DNA from: Tannerella sp.
Lineage (GTDB): Bacteria > Bacteroidota > Bacteroidia > Bacteroidales > Tannerellaceae
Direction: 5' to 3'
NCBI GenBank assembly: GCA_031289515.1
Contig: JAITPH010000281.1
Location: 1 to 18,339 of the forward strand
Length of the DNA stretch: 18,339 nucleotides
This document shows, piece by piece, positions 15,675 through 18,339 of the stretch. The notes below the pieces were generated by a model. That model did not search any database. It was not told the origin of the DNA and saw only the letters and a list, made by a program, of their open reading frames with translations. Positions within the stretch are counted from its first letter, which is position 1. Every line of letters begins with the position of its first letter. Both the position numbers and the translations under genes were made by a program.

Positions 15675-16571
15675 ATGGAAGAACAGTCATGTAATATTAT
15701 CGACGGAAAAGCCGTTGCAGCGCAGATTAAGAAAGAGATTGCCGACGAAGTGGCGCAAATCAAAAAAAACGGCGGCAAGACGCCTCACCTCGCGGCTGTG
15801 CTTGTAGGACACGACGGCGGAAGCGAAACGTATGTGGCAAATAAAGTGCGCACATGCGAGGAACTCGGCTTCAAATCAAGTCTCATACGATATGAAGACG
15901 ATGTTACGGAGGAAGAATTGCTGCAAAAAGTCGCCGAACTCAACCGCGACGACGACGTTGACGGCTTCATCGTACAGCTTCCGTTACCCGCGCACATCTC
16001 TTCGCAGAAAATCATAGAAGCCATAGATTACCGCAAGGATGTCGACGGCTTCCATCCTATCAACGTGGGACGGCTTTCGCTCGGTTTGCCCTGCTTCAAA
16101 TCCGCTACCCCCGCAGGTATTGCCGAACTCTTGAAACGTTATGAAATAGAGACTAAAGGGAAACATTGCATCATAATCGGACGCAGCAATATCGTGGGCA
16201 AACCTGTCGCCATGCTGCTCCTGCAAAAGACTTATCCGGGCGATTGCACAGTGACGGTTTGCCACAGTCGCTCTGCCAATCTCAAGGATATATGTTGCAA
16301 CGCCGATATTATAATTGCCGCGCTCGGGTCGCCGGAATTTCTGAAAGCCGACATGGTGAAAGAAGGCGCTGTCGTCATCGACGTCGGGACGACCCGACTG
16401 CCGAGCAGCGTGACCAAAAGCGGCTACAGGCTTACAGGCGACGTGGCGTTCAGCGAGGTAGCGCCGAAATGCAGTTATATCACGCCTGTGCCGGGCGGCG
16501 TCGGGCCAATGACGATAGTATCACTGATGCGAAACACGCTTCTTGCCGCAAAAAAGGAAATTTATAAATAA
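15675..16571 (+). CDS. folD: Bifunctional methylenetetrahydrofolate dehydrogenase / cyclohydrolase
   Basis: FolD interconverts 5,10-methylene- and 10-formyl-tetrahydrofolate in cytoplasmic one-carbon metabolism. The 298-residue length is typical. Key features are the catalytic Y53-x3-K57 in YVANKVRTCEELGF, the substrate-site VQLPLPAH, KDVDGFHPINVG, the Rossmann-like IIGRSNIVGKPVAMLL and the C-terminal PGGVGPMT (273-280). It is translated 2 nt after ffh and is followed by the tRNA-His promoter. I see no strong hairpin terminator between folD and the tRNA, only a short GCAAA/TTTGC palindrome at about 16580. Confidence 0.96.
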   Translation: MEEQSCNIIDGKAVAAQIKKEIADEVAQIKKNGGKTPHLAAVLVGHDGGSETYVANKVRTCEELGFKSSLIRYEDDVTEEELLQKVAELNRDDDVDGFIVQLPLPAHISSQKIIEAIDYRKDVDGFHPINVGRLSLGLPCFKSATPAGIAELLKRYEIETKGKHCIIIGRSNIVGKPVAMLLLQKTYPGDCTVTVCHSRSANLKDICCNADIIIAALGSPEFLKADMVKEGAVVIDVGTTRLPSSVTKSGYRLTGDVAFSEVAPKCSYITPVPGGVGPMTIVSLMRNTLLAAKKEIYK

Positions 16572-16587
16572 TTTTTCGAGCAAAATA

Positions 16588-16617
16588 TTTGCGAGATAAA
16601 AAAAAACACTATCTTTG
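16588..16617 (+). promoter_or_regulatory. Promoter of tRNA-His
   Basis: TTTG (16588-16591), an 18-nt spacer and TATCTTTG (16610-16617) match the Bacteroidota pattern. The mature tRNA begins 28 nt after the -7 box. Confidence 0.6.
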
Positions 16618-16644
16618 CGGCGCTTTTCAAAGCATTTCATACAT

Positions 16645-16719
16645 GGTGAGGATAGCTCAGGTGGTTAGAGCATCGGATTGTGGTTCCGAGGGTCGTGGGT
16701 TCGAGTCCCATTCTTCACC
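16645..16719 (+). tRNA. tRNA-His (anticodon GTG)
   Basis: The acceptor stem pairs GTGAGGA (16646-16652) with TCTTCAC (16712-16718), with one G-U pair. The anticodon arm is TCGGA-TTGTGGT-TCCGA, giving GTG at the anticodon, and the T arm contains GGTTCGAGTCC. The extra 5' G at 16645, opposite discriminator C at 16719, is the G-1 identity element of histidine tRNAs. CCA is not fully encoded (CCT follows), as is usual in this phylum. A run of eight T residues starts about 5 nt after the tRNA and may end transcription. Confidence 0.95.
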
Positions 16720-16810
16720 CCTGTTTTTTTTATTCCCCAATCATTCTCGCTTTTTTTACCGTTTCCGCCCTATATGTCACTGATAGCTTCATAACCTGGC
16801 GTTTGCAAAT

Positions 16811-16955
16811 TCATCATTGCGAGAAAGTTACTAAACCAAGTTTAGCAAAAAGGAAGAATGACGAAGCGAAACGGCTACGCTTGCCGTCATTGCGAGGATG
16901 CTGTTGGTATCCGCCATTGGTAGGAGCGAAGCGTAGTGGACATGACGGATGTCAT
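16811..16955. repeat. Composite intergenic repeat, locus C (left of the Abi_2 gene)
   Basis: The block at 16817-16865 contains TTACTAAAC..AGTTTAGCAAAAAGGAA and ends in ATGACGAA. It is about 90% identical, in inverted orientation, to 18145-18192. GAAGCG...GCTACGCTTGCCGTCATTGCGAGGA and GGAGCGAAGCGTAGTGGACATGACGG follow, which are further modules of the family. The segment between the tRNA and this block (16720-16810) shows nothing else recognisable. Confidence 0.8.
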
Positions 16956-16997
16956 TATATTACTACGCCGTCGGCAACAGGCAATCGGCAGAGCCTT

Positions 16998-17900
16998 TCA
17001 GGATTCTGCCCAAAGCGGCTCGTCCTGCCAGCCTGCGGGGAAACCCATTGCCCGCCTGTCTACATTCGGATATTTTGCGAACAGTGCGTTCAGCCATTGT
17101 CTGAAGGTGTGTTTGGGGTTAACGGTGTTCAGGAAATAGACAATCATGGAGAGCACGTAATGAACGCGGTTGTTGCCGACAGTCTTGTCCGTGAGCCACG
17201 TGTGGTGTATGTGGCGCGGAAAGAGAGGTTGTATTTGCATCGGCTTGTTCCAAAGGCGGGCATGATGTGCACACACGTTGCGGAGGTAAACAAAGCCGTG
17301 CAGCCACGAGGCAAAGGTTTTATCCGCCAATCCGAAAGATTCGGCGATTTCCCGTCTGACAGGCCCAACTTTCAGAATATCGTACAGCCGCGAAAGTGCG
17401 CCGAACGAGGCTATCTCAAGCGTGATGAACGACGGCGGCAGCGGATTGGCGTATCGGGCTTTGAACGAAAGAACAAATTCCTCGTCGCATCGCTGCAATT
17501 CAGTGTTTATTTTGGCAAGTGTGGCGCGATACATTTCCGGGTCTGAAAACAGCGCCTCATTGTCCATCCAAAACGGGCCGTGAGCCGTGGAAAGCGAATA
17601 CGCCATTTGCACACGGACGGCCACTTCAATTTTTTCCAGTTCGGACAGAATGAGTTGGCGAAGTTCGCGATCAAATTTATAAAGAGCAAACGCCGTTTCA
17701 AAATCCGCATTGGGTTTGAACGCAAGAGTTTGCCTGTCTGCCAACAGCGGACGCCAATATGTGCTGAGACGGTAATAGCCGATGCGCTTGAGCAGATGTA
17801 ACGCTTTTCCTTCGTCGTCAAATTTCATGCCGCGCTGCCTGAGCAGCGATAACTGTACCGGATACGTGAGAAAGGGCTTGGAGTAGGGGATTTGTGCCAT
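16998..17900 (-). CDS. Abi_2 family protein (AbiD/AbiF-like), putative HEPN ribonuclease of a phage-defence or toxin system
   Basis: The 300-residue protein has the Abi_2 layout. The N-terminal part holds QLSLLRQRGM, LKRIGYYRLSTYWRPL (38-52) and FALYKFDRELRQLI (71-84). A central helical region follows, with WLHGFVYLRNVCAHHARLWN (199-218). There R207-N208 and H212 form an R-x4-H motif, the signature of HEPN-superfamily RNases to which Abi_2 belongs. Known members cause abortive infection in lactococci, so a role in blocking phage by RNA cleavage is inferred. It stands alone between tRNA-His and a transposase remnant, in opposite orientation to the tRNA, flanked by inverted repeats. It has its own promoter and a structured leader. 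No partner protein gene is visible; an RNA partner is possible. Confidence 0.85.
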   Translation of the reverse strand: MAQIPYSKPFLTYPVQLSLLRQRGMKFDDEGKALHLLKRIGYYRLSTYWRPLLADRQTLAFKPNADFETAFALYKFDRELRQLILSELEKIEVAVRVQMAYSLSTAHGPFWMDNEALFSDPEMYRATLAKINTELQRCDEEFVLSFKARYANPLPPSFITLEIASFGALSRLYDILKVGPVRREIAESFGLADKTFASWLHGFVYLRNVCAHHARLWNKPMQIQPLFPRHIHHTWLTDKTVGNNRVHYVLSMIVYFLNTVNPKHTFRQWLNALFAKYPNVDRRAMGFPAGWQDEPLWAES

Positions 17901-17916
17901 GATATAAAAACAAATT

Positions 17917-17958
17917 GCCTCCCCTCAGTGCGCTGTTCTTACGGGAAGCGGGGGAGGC
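17917..17958 (-). promoter_or_regulatory. Leader hairpin in the 5' UTR of the Abi_2 gene
   Basis: A perfect 8-bp inverted repeat, GCCTCCCC (17917-17924) and GGGGAGGC (17951-17958), encloses 26 nt. With transcription starting near 17962, the stem would form almost at the 5' end of the mRNA and end 16 nt before the ATG at 17900. It could stabilise the transcript, control translation, or be the core of an RNA partner. Confidence 0.55.
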
Positions 17959-17968
17959 ATGTTGGGCG

Positions 17969-17998
17969 CAAAGGTACAACAAATTTCCGGACTGCAAA
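17969..17998 (-). promoter_or_regulatory. Promoter of the Abi_2 gene
   Basis: On the minus strand TTTG (17995-17998), an 18-nt spacer and TACCTTTG (17969-17976) match the same -33/-7 pattern as the housekeeping genes here. The gene should thus be expressed by the primary sigma factor. Confidence 0.65.
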
Positions 17999-18060
17999 AC
18001 GTTTTGGAGAAAAAATATTGCCCGTTAGCGATTATTGTCGGTACAGTAATCAATTGAAAA

Positions 18061-18100
18061 CTTCCTTCTGTCATACATTATGGCAGGGAGCTTTTTTTTT
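18061..18100 (+). terminator. Orphan plus-strand intrinsic terminator upstream of the Abi_2 gene
   Basis: A bulged stem (5' arm 18061-18075, 3' arm 18079-18090, loop CAT) is followed by nine consecutive T residues (18092-18100). This is a canonical Rho-independent terminator for plus-strand transcription. No plus-strand gene precedes it: the nearest genes on both sides are on the minus strand. I found no TAnnTTTG match on the plus strand between 17900 and 18060. Confidence 0.55.
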
Positions 18101-18192
18101 AGATGTCTCCACTACGCTGTGCTCCGGTCGACATGACACCCCCTTTCGTCATTTTTCCTTTTTGCTAAACTCGTTTAGTAATTTTCTCGCAA
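18101..18192. repeat. Composite intergenic repeat, locus D (right of the Abi_2 gene)
   Basis: AGATGTCTCCACTACGCTG and CTCCGGTCGACATGACACC (from 18101) match the inverted-repeat module of locus B. Positions 18145-18192, with CTAAACTCGTTTAG at their centre, are an inverted copy of 16817-16865. The order of modules, read on the minus strand, is the same as at locus B. Confidence 0.8.
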
Positions 18193-18233
18193 AGAACTGT
18201 GTTCATATCCAAATATTTTACATATAAAAATTG

Positions 18234-18339
18234 TTAATGTGTCAAATATTTTTTAGCATGGAAGTCATCCTCATATTTCAAATTGTTCTTCAGCATGCTG
18301 AAAGCCTGTTTTATGAGTTTGTTGGCTACCGCAATCGGA
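18234..18339 (-). CDS. Partial transposase C terminus, IS110-like
   Basis: Reading in from the right edge on the minus strand gives 34 codons and a TAA at 18234-18236. The peptide begins PIAVANKLIKQAFSMLKNN and ends FHAKKYLTH. AVANKL(I/L)KQAF followed by a short polar tail resembles the end of the Transposase_20 domain of IS110-family transposases. The rest of the gene lies beyond the window. Only a short tail is visible, so the family call is tentative. The 41 nt between its stop and repeat locus D carry no obvious terminal inverted repeat, consistent with IS110 elements, which often lack them. Confidence 0.5.
   Translation of the reverse strand, partial: PIAVANKLIKQAFSMLKNNLKYEDDFHAKKYLTH

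Noticed and set aside
16700..16719. tRNA-His 3' end as an attachment site for an integrated element.
   Set aside because: No second copy of the T-arm/3' end sequence is visible up to 18339 and there is no integrase gene in the window.
16680..17546. Plus-strand frame running from within tRNA-His across the Abi_2 gene.
   Set aside because: It begins inside a tRNA, crosses repeat locus C and is antisense to a good protein family match.
17892..18227. 111-codon plus-strand frame across the abi upstream region.
   Set aside because: Most of it translates repeat locus D and a terminator hairpin; spurious proteins of this kind arise from such repeats.
1..18339. CRISPR array.
   Set aside because: The only regular repeats are the in-frame 42-bp tandem units, which have no spacers; the intergenic repeats are dispersed and imperfect.

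Overview
The window looks like chromosomal DNA from a member of the Bacteroidota, most likely order Bacteroidales. Three things support this. Six transcription units start behind the phylum's characteristic TAnnTTTG -7 element, five of them with a TTG or TTTG about 18-20 nt upstream. Purine-rich ribosome binding sites are largely absent. The gene families are also typical: a TonB receptor with an N-terminal carboxypeptidase-regulatory-like domain, a DUF4374 lipoprotein, a ~573-residue LysS with a C-terminal extension, and a Bacteroidota-type polyene fatty-acid cluster. I cannot name a genus.

Layout, left to right. (1) 1-5123: a complete minus-strand operon resembling the xusABC xenosiderophore (Fe-enterobactin) system of Bacteroides: TonB receptor, DUF4374 lipoprotein, PepSY membrane protein, then a hairpin terminator at the window edge. 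(2) 5252-5335: a palindromic intergenic repeat. (3) 5333-6982: an AT-rich gene for an exported beta-lactamase-fold serine hydrolase. (4) 7152-9882: the housekeeping pair lysS-gpsA. (5) 9947-13775: a tightly coupled five-gene minus-strand operon: ketosynthase, acyl carrier protein, two unusual hotdog dehydratases and a retinol-saturase/phytoene-desaturase-like flavoprotein. This resembles a reduced aryl-polyene/flexirubin-type pathway. (6) 13776-14352: a divergent regulatory region with an operator-like palindrome and a large composite repeat. (7) 14353-16571: ffh-folD on the plus strand, followed by tRNA-His at 16645-16719. (8) 16811-18339: an accessory pocket. It holds a solitary Abi_2 (HEPN RNase-like) gene with a structured leader, flanked by inverted copies of the composite repeat. 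An unassigned plus-strand terminator lies upstream, and the right edge carries the C-terminal end of an IS110-like transposase gene.

How the parts work together. The xus genes would take in foreign ferric siderophores: surface capture by the lipoprotein, outer-membrane import by the TonB receptor, and inner-membrane reduction or handling by the PepSY protein. The five-gene cluster would build and modify a polyunsaturated acyl chain on its own ACP. Its two hotdog subunits each appear to hold one half of a dehydratase catalytic dyad, which suggests an obligate heterodimer. The abi pocket is the most defence-like part of the window. The repeat family is present at four loci and has a recognisable modular order.
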